The notes under the pieces were generated by a model that did not search any database, was not told the origin of the DNA, and saw nothing but the letters and a program-made list of their open reading frames with translations. Of a DNA stretch of 64,000 nucleotides, positions 21,146 to 32,368 are shown one piece after another; the first letter of the stretch is position 1; each line of letters starts with the position of its first letter. Source of the stretch: Phlyctochytrium arcticum (taxonomy: Eukaryota > Chytridiomycota > Chytridiomycetes > Chytridiales > Chytridiaceae); NCBI GenBank assembly GCA_025602905.1, contig JAHLKI010000001.1:806001-870000 (forward strand), read 5' to 3'. Made by a program: the position numbers and the translations under genes.

Positions 21146-22288
21146 CCAGATCTCAACTGCTTTTACGCGTCGGGCTCCCCATCTTAATTATACCAAAGCA
21201 GACTTTCTCGAAACAGTATCATTTTTTTTCCAGGGTAAGCCTTCAGAATTCTCACAAGCAAAGTATTTTCCTAAATGCCATGCCGCTATATAGCTACCCT
21301 CTTCAGTTTGGGGCCGGGTTGAGACGACCTGGATACTGCTAGTGAAAGGCAACCCACGCTCGGCTCCTCGGAAAAATCCTAGCCCCATACCTCGAGGACC
21401 GATGCTTGGTCAGGTCGGTCGTGGGAGACCCTCAGCAGGGACGCTACATGCAGATCTGTCGCATGGACGGGCAATGCGATTCGGCATGGCGGCAAATTGC
21501 TGAATGTACTTTGAAAGGAGCAAGAACTCGTCTAATATATTACAGCTATGATACTGGCAACTAGTCTGATCTGCCCAGACAATCATACCTTGACCCTAGA
21601 CTATGGAGCAGAAGATTGCACATTGGTTATCTGTATCATAACTCGAGTACATTGGACCGCCGGCATCTTGAAAAAATCGAATTCGGTCTACTCGAGTATA
21701 TACATGACACATTCCCGGAGAGAGTTTCAAAGGTCGTGGGTCGTATTGTGCACATCGCCGGAAACAACTTTTCACCGAACTCCGTATCTCTCTGTATTCA
21801 GAAATGTTCTGACTTCCTTCGTTTCCATAAACCTTATTCATTGGTATTTGGACCTGGGATGAGAACCATGAAATGTGTGTGGAATTGTACAGGGTAAATC
21901 ATTCATTTTTGACGACCATAAAAAACATGAGGAACCCCGCGAAATTCCGTTAGACGGTACCGTCATAAAACTCCGCGGACCCACCAGCTTCCCACGGCCA
22001 TCCCATGGATCCTACTCGAGCACTGCAGTACCTCGAAAAAAAACAAATTCCCGGTAGAAATTCCATGCAACAAATGATCAAACTGCATCATTAGAGTCGC
22101 AAGGGGTCGGATCATAGTATGAGGCAGAACCCAAACTTTCCCATACACTGTAACGGAATCCCAGCCTCAACAGCGTAACAACCTGGTGGGCAAAAAAAGC
22201 AAAATGTTATAAACTTCAAGGTTTGATCAAGGTGTAAACTGTATTCAATTTAAGGTGAACAAGAGAGGGGAAATCATCGGCCCTCTGG
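21146..22288. other. Intergenic region
   Basis: Only short unrecognised frames on both strands. Ends at the TA preceding the transposon. Confidence 0.5.
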
Positions 22289-22290
22289 TA
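22289..22290. repeat. TA target-site duplication, outer transposon (left)
   Basis: TA directly before the CAC terminus, matched by TA at 34185-34186 after the other terminus. Two bases alone could be chance, but the inner insertion proves the same rule. Confidence 0.8.
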
Positions 22291-22715
22291 CACCGCTAAA
22301 GTCTCCACTGTTGGTGCAATGTGATGGCCAACATTGTGTCAATGTCAGTAAAATATTGTCTCAATAGCGCCTGTTTTATTGTGGCAAGGTTAGGGTGCTC
22401 GCATTTACTACAGATTGACCTCCACACATTGTAGCAACATTTCAATCCATATTGCTGCAATGTTGATACCTGAAATGTTGATACACTCATGGGATTCCAA
22501 TACTGTGTCAATCTTCTAAGTCAATCATGCCATGGCCGGATATGCAATATTATTCAGAAAAAATAGCTCTCAAATACAAATGAAAGGAGAGGGGGAAACA
22601 AAGAATGACAAAATACATGAAAGCATCAATGAGCGCACTCTCTGTGTGTCAATGCGATTAGTTCAATGAGCGAGTTATCATCTCTCAAAGGTACCACCTA
22701 CCGAGTAACGTCTTA

Positions 22716-23868
22716 TCAAAAGGCACCAGAGTGTGATACCTCATCTTCTCGCCCCATCTCTTCAACGGTGCTGGATAGGAATAAATAATGAGAAGTCCGA
22801 AGACCCGAAAAAAAGACTTCAACGCTTACCTCGCGAGATTGACTCCTTGCTCCGCTTCCAGCTCCGTCAGCGCGTTGGTCATGCTTTCCCAGAATTTGTG
22901 GGGACTCGCCTCCTCGAACGTAAATGCTTGTGCGAAAGTGCGCTATACAAACAAACATCAGCAAACATGGACATGGGAATTGATGCAGTGAATACATACC
23001 ATGACGGCTGCACGGTTTTTCTGGTCCGGAGAATGATCGACGCCAAAAATGTCGTTCGCCAACTCGACCAACGGGCAAGTACTGACCTCTCCTCCAGGAC
23101 CTCCAAGAATAGCTTTCTTCATTCGTGTCTTGACTTGGGCAAACTCGTCACTGACCGCAGTTTGTACGGTTTTGTAAATCGATTCAACTGTTTTGAGGTT
23201 AGCAGCGACTCCCAACTCGTCATCGAAAAGTTTGTCTGTAACCCCGACAGATTCTTTGTAGAAACGAGTTTTGAAAGGGTTTTGGGAGTAATCCCTGACC
23301 TCTTTTTTGATGTTCGCCTTCAAGAAAAAAAATATTAATGATTGGTATAGCAGATGGATTTTCGAAAATGCTTACCTTCAGACTCGGATTAACCTCGAAA
23401 TTCTGGATCTCAGACGTTTGCACTCCTACAACCTTCCTATTGAGTTTCTCAATGGCGACAAACAAGCTGAGTAGCTGTTCGCCCATGCCCATAGCGGCAA
23501 ACTGAATCCCGGCGTGCTCGAGCTGACGGTCGACTTTGAGGCGTTGGAGCAGGGCTGATGCACTTTGCACCGACAGTGGAAATCCCGATGTGGGCCTGAA
23601 GGGAGATCCGTTGGGCGGGGTGGGGGTGTCAGTATTGGGGTTGAGAACACCGGACTCATCGTCGGAATCATGATCCTGGTTGAGGAGATTCAGTGACTGG
23701 CATACTGATACAGAGCATAATTTCACTTACCCGGTCAGTCGACACCGTTCTTTTTCGCTTATTCAGCGACAGCCGTGACATGAAGCTTGAGGCACCTGCA
23801 CCTGTTCTGTTGGGAGTGATTGGTTGAGAAGAGCCAGAGGCAGCGGATTGTTGGTGTTGAGAAGCCAT
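22716..23868 (-). CDS. Transposon accessory protein (outer copy)
   Basis: A copy of the 307-aa accessory gene described for the inner element, with identical predicted protein. Exons are 23868-23731, 23675-23376, 23317-23000, 22942-22830 and 22770-22716. It is not touched by the inner insertion. It is now cut off from the promoter end of its element by nearly 6 kb of inserted DNA, so expression is uncertain. Confidence 0.7.
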
Positions 23869-26847
23869 TTTATTGAGAAAAAGGGTAACGAGGCCACTCA
23901 AAAAGTTGGGATTCGTATGATACAGGAGGGGGAGGACGCAAAGCCCGATTGCTACTTATAGGCGACAAGCTGGGTGATGGGCGTGCTGATGTGGATCCTG
24001 TGGAAAATGGCGAAGGAAAATGTCATTGCGTCACTATCATTGCATCAAAGTCAAAAATGATGTAATACTCACTGCCTCGGCGGCCTTGTCCTCTGCTGTT
24101 TCGTGGGCGACCTCGACGTCGTTGTCCGCTACCAGATGCCGTGGGTTGAGAAGGATCTTCCAAGACAAAGGTGTACTCTGTAGTCGCAGATGACGCAACA
24201 GAAGATACGTCATCTTCAGCATCATCATGATTTGCGGGATTGGCAATGTCTGCGATATAATGTGGATCACTATGTGGTCATGTTAGCAGGAAATCAGCAA
24301 CAGAACTCGTACCTTGTAGGTCGAGCACAGCTTCAAGTCGGTCCAGTTCCTCGCCTTGTCGATCAAACGCGTCTTTGCAATGTTGTTCCAAATTTGTGGA
24401 CTCAAGAGTTGGGTATTGTCGGGGAAACCTGTTCCTGACCCACTCATGCTGCATACAAAAGACATTAATAAGGAAACGCTTTTCATCTGAGTGAATCCAA
24501 GCGTCATGATGAATGGTTCTGCGTCGGCCCTCCAGCACCAATTCATCTTCTTTGCCAGTCTTGCAAGATGCAGAGCACCAATGCTGGCAGTTGATTCCTC
24601 CTTGGATGTCACGCCCCGCTATCACTGCATACGAGCCAAGTCCATGGATAACAGGACATTGTCGGTGGTATTCCCCAGAGAGGTCGTATTCTTCAATCAG
24701 GAAGCGTGCGGAGCGGCGTTTTGCGTTTTTAGGAACAATCTGTTCCAAAATTTCCAGAACTCTCCCGAAAGACCCGTCAGACAATCCCACGAAGTCGCCA
24801 ATTCGTACGCGTATAATAGCATGCGTAACTATCGCGCTTGTCCATCTTTGGTATTGTTGTTGTTCGGAAGAGGGAGCGAATGTGGTGATTTGATGAGTGA
24901 GGGTATTTTGGAAGGGCATTGGTTCTTTGTCCACTTTGAGAGTATACAGGGCTTTGGGAGTTTCATCCTGACTCGATGACAGACCTGAGGATGGACGGAA
25001 ATTAATTGATGATTGCAATAATATTGTGTCAGTGAATCACCTAAGACGCTCCTGACAGTCTCATCCCGAGAAAGATTCTGAACGTTTGGTCCGGCGTTAA
25101 CCCAAGAGGCATTCTCTTCCCAGTAACCTCCACTGATCAGATGACGAATTGTTCGGAACCGGGCAAATCGAATGGACACATCCTTGGAAGGAGAATGGCG
25201 GTTGGTATGGTTGAGTTGGTTGCGGACTATTGGATTGAAACTCTCGAACTTCTCTGATGCATAAAGACGCGGGGGACCAAAGCGACGAATGTCCTCGATA
25301 ATGTGAACGAGGGCATGGTACTTGCGACGCGAGAAGATGGCAATATCGATGTCACAGATGGACGCATACATTGCCGTCATAGCCCTCTGTAGATCGCGAA
25401 GGTAGAGCTCCATGTTTGGGATTGATTGCACATAGACTAATAGGAAGACGTCGGCCATGCAGAACCATGCTCTCATCCAACTTTCTGGCAGAAAGCCGTC
25501 GTACGCAAATGGCGCCATTTGGATCCATCGCCGAAAGTCTTTGCCTACGAGCGACCCTCCGTATTGTACCATCTCTTTGCCACGAAACGGACGCTGAAAC
25601 CCTTGCCAGTTGAGAGCATCGACGCGTAAGAGCAGCTCACGTTGCTGTCGATCGGATAGCTTCTTCTGAGATGCGCGTGACAACCATTTGATGATACCCA
25701 ATAATATGGTATGCAGAACCTCCACGGGAAGATCCTGATGGCCACTGAAGGACGGCAAGCGGAAAAGTGGGTTGATGAGATCCTCATCGCTGCCGAGCGT
25801 TTGTCGAAAAGCCGTCGTTTCTTCAACTGTATGTGTTTTGGCATACGTCAACAGTTTTTCAATAGTAGTTTGTGTGAACTGGCATTTGATACCGGTAACG
25901 GTTTGTTGCCTGCGCACTTCAGAAGCATTTCCGATACATGCCTTGTCGAGTTGCTTGACAATCTCCGCCTTGGTCTCTTTCCAGTTCCGCTGCTCACCAG
26001 GCTGAAGGAATCGCATCAATTGGTCCGCGTTGTTCAGCTTTCCCTCAACGGTACATACGCGGCAAAAGCGCGTCCCCCGTCGAAAGTCAATGGTGGAACA
26101 TAATTCAGAATGCATGGGATTATCGCCCAAGATGCAGACAACACCTCCTGTCACCAGCACAGGTTCCATTGAAGCTGAATCGAAAGACCACACACCCATT
26201 GCCAACTTGGTGTTAATTGAATCCACTATAGCCTTAGCCATTTCGAGGGCGGAGGCCCTGTTGCTGGTAGCAAGAAAATGTGTGTGAAAGTCTCGAAACC
26301 CTTCCGAAGAGCGGAGTCCGCCCAGTCGCATCTCCCAGTTGTAGAATGGGTTCCATTTCTTTGAGTCGGTGCCGGCCGAGTCATCACAGAAGAGGTCAAC
26401 GGGGGCCATGATGACTCTGTGGCCGTTGGCACGAACTTTGAGGGGATGGGGCTGCAAAATTTCATCCAAAGCTGATTGGGACAGAGGAGTGACGGTGTAT
26501 TCTTCCTCCTCCTCCCGAGTAGAGCATCTCAAAACTCCCCCGATAGGTTTGGCAGTCGGGCAGCGGAGGTCGACTACCTCTGTCAAATCGTTAATGTTGT
26601 AATTGAGCTTGAGGTAAAAAAAATAGTTGTCCTCATCCTCCACCAAACCCGTTCCCTCGGCAAAAAGCTGGCCATCTTGGCTATAGAATCGCTCAATTTG
26701 GAGCATGAAGTCGTCCTGTGTGCGCACCACGTCTCGGACAAAGATGTGTGATGATCGCACCACAACCATGGGAGCTTGAATTGTTTCGTTTTGATGCCAT
26801 TTACCGGCGTGGTAGATTTCGGAGACTGCATCGTTGCGTTCGGCGTA

Positions 26848-27308
26848 CACTCCTAAACCCTCCCAATGTTGATAAAATATTGACCGAGATCCAATGTGGC
26901 GTAAACGTTGATTTGATAATCAGGCAACATTGACTCCGCTTGTTGTGGCAATGTTAAAAACACTGTTGAACACATCTTTTTTCAACGTTCCTAACATCTT
27001 TTTTTCCATACCATGTCTCAATGTTGCTCCCCATGTCGTCTCAATGTGCACAATAGCTTTGTTGCGCAAACATTGACACTATATTGAGCGCAAGTTGATT
27101 TTTACCCTCCGTCCACATTGTTTTCAACCACCCATCAAGATTGAGAACTATATTGTGGTAATGTTAACAGGCCTCACATTGCTGCAATGTTTTTCCCAAA
27201 ACGGTAATAGGTGGAGCTTCAGTGACGAACTGTTTTCTTTCGCAGTTCCAAGTCCAAGCATTATCTCCATCTCTCCATTGCACTTCACCTGTCACCTGAA
27301 TCTTTAAG
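26848..27308. repeat. Subterminal repeat region of the transposon, 5' end
   Basis: Non-coding region before the transposase ATG. It holds multiple direct and inverted copies of a CAATGTTG/CAACATTG core with variants (GCAATGTT, AACATTGAC). CACTA-superfamily elements usually bind transposase at such subterminal repeats. The same region occurs inverted at 33724-34184, and the other end of the element (22291-22715; 32369-32793) has further copies. Confidence 0.75.
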
Positions 27309-30300
27309 ATGCCTCGACTACAAAAAAGACCATATGAGGTGGGGGACTTACACCAACTTGAACGACTAGAAGGAAATGTCCGAGAGGAAGTTGCCGCACA
27401 CAGAAAAGTTATGGACCAAGTCAAGCTGCAATTTGCCATAGTAGAAGGAAGCAATAACATTGTGCGCTGCAAAACGTGCCACATTTCCATCAAGAACAAA
27501 TTGTCGGTCAAGAAAAAGCATCTGGAAAGCAGAAGCCATCTGCATTTGCGAGATGCACAGGCAAATCTAGCGGACAGTACTGTACCCAACCATTTAGCTA
27601 CCGACGATAGTACAATTTCAGATCCTTCTCCGATGGAAGTGGATGAGGATGTGATGGAAGTGGATTTGGAGACCCTGGGCGTGTACAATCCGAGCACCCA
27701 AACATCTGCGCCAGCGAATGGCTTGAATCTATTTTATTATCTTCGCGAGCAGGCAGAAAGAGCGCGACTACAAGCAGAGGCTGAGGAGTTGGACGGCCGG
27801 AAGAGGGACGAGGAGACATTTGAGTGGGAGCAGCCACCACCAATGACCACTCATGCACCCCCTCGCCAGAATGAGAAAGATGACCCAAACTGGTTTCCAT
27901 TCCCCAATCGCAAAACAGCCCTTTGCGCTATTCTCATGACCATGCCGCGACATCCCCTGTCAAATGCGGTCCTGAAAATGATTTGGTGGTGGGCAGGACA
28001 ACTTGGATTGGTATTACCACCGATTGATGCGATTAAGAAACTGCTGGCAAAGTTACACACCAAGGTTTGTCACAACGAATGGAGTACGTACGGCCATTTC
28101 TAAATGTATTTTCCAGACTGGCGGACAAGTTGATGAGCATAAGTCGATCAATGGAACACCTTTTTACATGAACGACGTCAGCTGCATTGTTGCTCAAGAA
28201 GTTGCAAATCCCATTGTTATGCAACATTTGCAGTGTTACGCCGAACGCAACGATGCAGTCTCCGAAATCTACCACGCCGGTAAATGGCATCAAAACGAAA
28301 CAATTCAAGCTCCCATGGTTGTGGTGCGATCATCACACATCTTTGTCCGAGACGTGGTGCGCACACAGGACGACTTCATGCTCCAAATTGAGCGATTCTA
28401 TAGCCAAGATGGCCAGCTTTTTGCCGAGGGAACGGGTTTGGTGGAGGATGAGGACAACTATTTTTTTTACCTCAAGCTCAATTACAACATTAACGATTTG
28501 ACAGAGGTAGTCGACCTCCGCTGCCCGACTGCCAAACCTATCGGGGGAGTTTTGAGATGCTCTACTCGGGAGGAGGAGGAAGAATACACCGTCACTCCTC
28601 TGTCCCAATCAGCTTTGGATGAAATTTTGCAGCCCCATCCCCTCAAAGTTCGTGCCAACGGCCACAGAGTCATCATGGCCCCCGTTGACCTCTTCTGTGA
28701 TGACTCGGCCGGCACCGACTCAAAGAAATGGAACCCATTCTACAACTGGGAGATGCGACTGGGCGGACTCCGCTCTTCGGAAGGGTTTCGAGACTTTCAC
28801 ACACATTTTCTTGCTACCAGCAACAGGGCCTCCGCCCTCGAAATGGCTAAGGCTATAGTGGATTCAATTAACACCAAGTTGGCAATGGGTGTGTGGTCTT
28901 TCGATTCAGCTTCAATGGAACCTGTGCTGGTGACAGGAGGTGTTGTCTGCATCTTGGGCGATAATCCCATGCATTCTGAATTATGTTCCACCATTGACTT
29001 TCGACGGGGGACGCGCTTTTGCCGCGTATGTACCGTTGAGGGAAAGCTGAACAACGCGGACCAATTGATGCGATTCCTTCAGCCTGGTGAGCAGCGGAAC
29101 TGGAAAGAGACCAAGGCGGAGATTGTCAAGCAACTCGACAAGGCATGTATCGGAAATGCTTCTGAAGTGCGCAGGCAACAAACCGTTACCGGTATCAAAT
29201 GCCAGTTCACACAAACTACTATTGAAAAACTGTTGACGTATGCCAAAACACATACAGTTGAAGAAACGACGGCTTTTCGACAAACGCTCGGCAGCGATGA
29301 GGATCTCATCAACCCACTTTTCCGCTTGCCGTCCTTCAGTGGCCATCAGGATCTTCCCGTGGAGGTTCTGCATACCATATTATTGGGTATCATCAAATGG
29401 TTGTCACGCGCATCTCAGAAGAAGCTATCCGATCGACAGCAACGTGAGCTGCTCTTACGCGTCGATGCTCTCAACTGGCAAGGGTTTCAGCGTCCGTTTC
29501 GTGGCAAAGAGATGGTACAATACGGAGGGTCGCTCGTAGGCAAAGACTTTCGGCGATGGATCCAAATGGCGCCATTTGCGTACGACGGCTTTCTGCCAGA
29601 AAGTTGGATGAGAGCATGGTTCTGCATGGCCGACGTCTTCCTATTAGTCTATGTGCAATCAATCCCAAACATGGAGCTCTACCTTCGCGATCTACAGAGG
29701 GCTATGACGGCAATGTATGCGTCCATCTGTGACATCGATATTGCCATCTTCTCGCGTCGCAAGTACCATGCCCTCGTTCACATTATCGAGGACATTCGTC
29801 GCTTTGGTCCCCCGCGTCTTTATGCATCAGAGAAGTTCGAGAGTTTCAATCCAATAGTCCGCAACCAACTCAACCATACCAACCGCCATTCTCCTTCCAA
29901 GGATGTGTCCATTCGATTTGCCCGGTTCCGAACAATTCGTCATCTGATCAGTGGAGGTTACTGGGAAGAGAATGCCTCTTGGGTTAACGCCGGACCAAAC
30001 GTTCAGAATCTTTCTCGGGATGAGACTGTCAGGAGCGTCTTAGGTGATTCACTGACACAATATTATTGCAATCATCAATTAATTTCCGTCCATCCTCAGG
30101 TCTGTCATCGAGTCAGGATGAAACTCCCAAAGCCCTGTATACTCTCAAAGTGGACAAAGAACCAATGCCCTTCCAAAATACCCTCACTCATCAAATCACC
30201 ACATTCGCTCCCTCTTCCGAACAACAACAATACCAAAGATGGACAAGCGCGATAGTTACGCATGCTATTATACGCGTACGAATTGGCGACTTCGTGGGAT

Positions 30301-31214
30301 TGTCTGACGGGTCTTTCGGGAGAGTTCTGGAAATTTTGGAACAGATTGTTCCTAAAAACGCAAAACGCCGCTCCGCACGCTTCCTGATTGAAGAATACGA
30401 CCTCTCTGGGGAATACCACCGACAATGTCCTGTTATCCATGGACTTGGCTCGTATGCAGTGATAGCGGGGCGTGACATCCAAGGAGGAATCAACTGCCAG
30501 CATTGGTGCTCTGCATCTTGCAAGACTGGCAAAGAAGATGAATTGGTGCTGGAGGGCCGACGCAGAACCATTCATCATGACGCTTGGATTCACTCAGATG
30601 AAAAGCGTTTCCTTATTAATGTCTTTTGTATGCAGCATGAGTGGGTCAGGAACAGGTTTCCCCGACAATACCCAACTCTTGAGTCCACAAATTTGGAACA
30701 ACATTGCAAAGACGCGTTTGATCGACAAGGCGAGGAACTGGACCGACTTGAAGCTGTGCTCGACCTACAAGGTACGAGTTCTGTTGCTGATTTCCTGCTA
30801 ACATGACCACATAGTGATCCACATTATATCGCAGACATTGCCAATCCCGCAAATCATGATGATGCTGAAGATGACGTATCTTCTGTTGCGTCATCTGCGA
30901 CTACAGAGTACACCTTTGTCTTGGAAGATCCTTCTCAACCCACGGCATCTGGTAGCGGACAACGACGTCGAGGTCGCCCACGAAACAGCAGAGGACAAGG
31001 CCGCCGAGGCAGTGAGTATTACATCATTTTTGACTTTGATGCAATGATAGTGACGCAATGACATTTTCCTTCGCCATTTTCCACAGGATCCACATCAGCA
31101 CGCCCATCACCCAGCTTGTCGCCTATAAGTAGCAATCGGGCTTTGCGTCCTCCCCCTCCTGTATCATACGAATCCCAACTTTTTGAGTGGCCTCGTTACC
31201 CTTTTTCTCAATAA
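27309..31214 (+). CDS. Plavaka-family transposase (inner copy, intact)
   Basis: Five exons (27309-28064, 28117-30043, 30100-30771, 30835-31011, 31087-31214; introns 52, 56, 63 and 75 bp) give 1,219 residues; all junctions keep frame. An N-terminal zinc finger (CKTCHISIKNKLSVKKKHLE, then SRSHLH) precedes the DDE/RNase-H-like core. Plavaka signatures: APVDLFCDDSAGTDSKKWNP (first Asp block), GVVCILGDNPMHSELCS with FCRVC, RLPSFSGHQDLPVEVLHTIL, and YASEKFESFNPIVRNQLNHT followed by SIRFARFRTIRHLISGGYW. The C-terminus has an acidic stretch and an AT-hook (RRRGRPRN). These are cut-and-paste transposases. Typical CACTA relatives carry a second protein, as here. The stop codon is followed after one base by the accessory gene's ATG. 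Confidence 0.88.
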
Positions 31215-31215
31215 A

Positions 31216-32368
31216 ATGGCTTCTCAACACCAACAATCCGCTGCCTCTGGCTCTTCTCAACCAATCACTCCCAACAGAACAGGTGCAGGTGCCTCAAGCT
31301 TCATGTCACGGCTGTCGCTGAATAAGCGAAAAAGAACGGTGTCGACTGACCGGGTAAGTGAAATTATGCTCTGTATCAGTATGCCAGTCACTGAATCTCC
31401 TCAACCAGGATCATGATTCCGACGATGAGTCCGGTGTTCTCAACCCCAATACTGACACCCCCACCCCGCCCAACGGATCTCCCTTCAGGCCCACATCGGG
31501 ATTTCCACTGTCGGTGCAAAGTGCATCAGCCCTGCTCCAACGCCTCAAAGTCGACCGTCAGCTCGAGCACGCCGGGATTCAGTTTGCCGCTATGGGCATG
31601 GGCGAACAGCTACTCAGCTTGTTTGTCGCCATTGAGAAACTCAATAGGAAGGTTGTAGGAGTGCAAACGTCTGAGATCCAGAATTTCGAGGTTAATCCGA
31701 GTCTGAAGGTAAGCATTTTCGAAAATCCATCTGCTATACCAATCATTAATATTTTTTTTCTTGAAGGCGAACATCAAAAAAGAGGTCAGGGATTACTCCC
31801 AAAACCCTTTCAAAACTCGTTTCTACAAAGAATCTGTCGGGGTTACAGACAAACTTTTCGATGACGAGTTGGGAGTCGCTGCTAACCTCAAAACAGTTGA
31901 ATCGATTTACAAAACCGTACAAACTGCGGTCAGTGACGAGTTTGCCCAAGTCAAGACACGAATGAAGAAAGCTATTCTTGGAGGTCCTGGAGGAGAGGTC
32001 AGTACTTGCCCGTTGGTCGAGTTGGCGAACGACATTTTTGGCGTCGATCATTCTCCGGACCAGAAAAACCGTGCAGCCGTCATGGTATGTATTCACTGCA
32101 TCAATTCCCATGTCCATGTTTGCTGATGTTTGTTTGTATAGCGCACTTTCGCACAAGCATTTACGTTCGAGGAGGCGAGTCCCCACAAATTCTGGGAAAG
32201 CATGACCAACGCGCTGACGGAGCTGGAAGCGGAGCAAGGAGTCAATCTCGCGAGGTAAGCGTTGAAGTCTTTTTTTCGGGTCTTCGGACTTCTCATTATT
32301 TATTCCTATCCAGCACCGTTGAAGAGATGGGGCGAGAAGATGAGGTATCACACTCTGGTGCCTTTTGA
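31216..32368 (+). CDS. Transposon accessory protein of unknown function (inner copy)
   Basis: Five exons (31216-31353, 31409-31708, 31767-32084, 32142-32254, 32314-32368) give 307 residues; introns are 55-59 bp and all junctions are in frame. I do not recognise a family. The first ~90 residues are disordered (Gln/Ser-rich, basic LNKRKR, then acidic DHDSDDES and Pro-rich). The rest looks alpha-helical: LSVQSASALLQRLKVDRQLE, KKEVRDYSQNPFKTRFYKES, then ELANDIFGVDHSPDQKNRAA, ending in TVEEMGREDE. A DNA-binding or regulatory partner of the transposase, by analogy with two-gene CACTA elements, is only a guess. The predicted protein is identical in both copies. The preserved splice structure and near-zero gap to the transposase suggest it matters to the element. 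Confidence 0.75.

Noticed and set aside
24829..26850. 673-codon minus-strand frame as a separate gene
   Set aside because: It is the broken 3' part of the outer transposase; its apparent start is created at the insertion junction.
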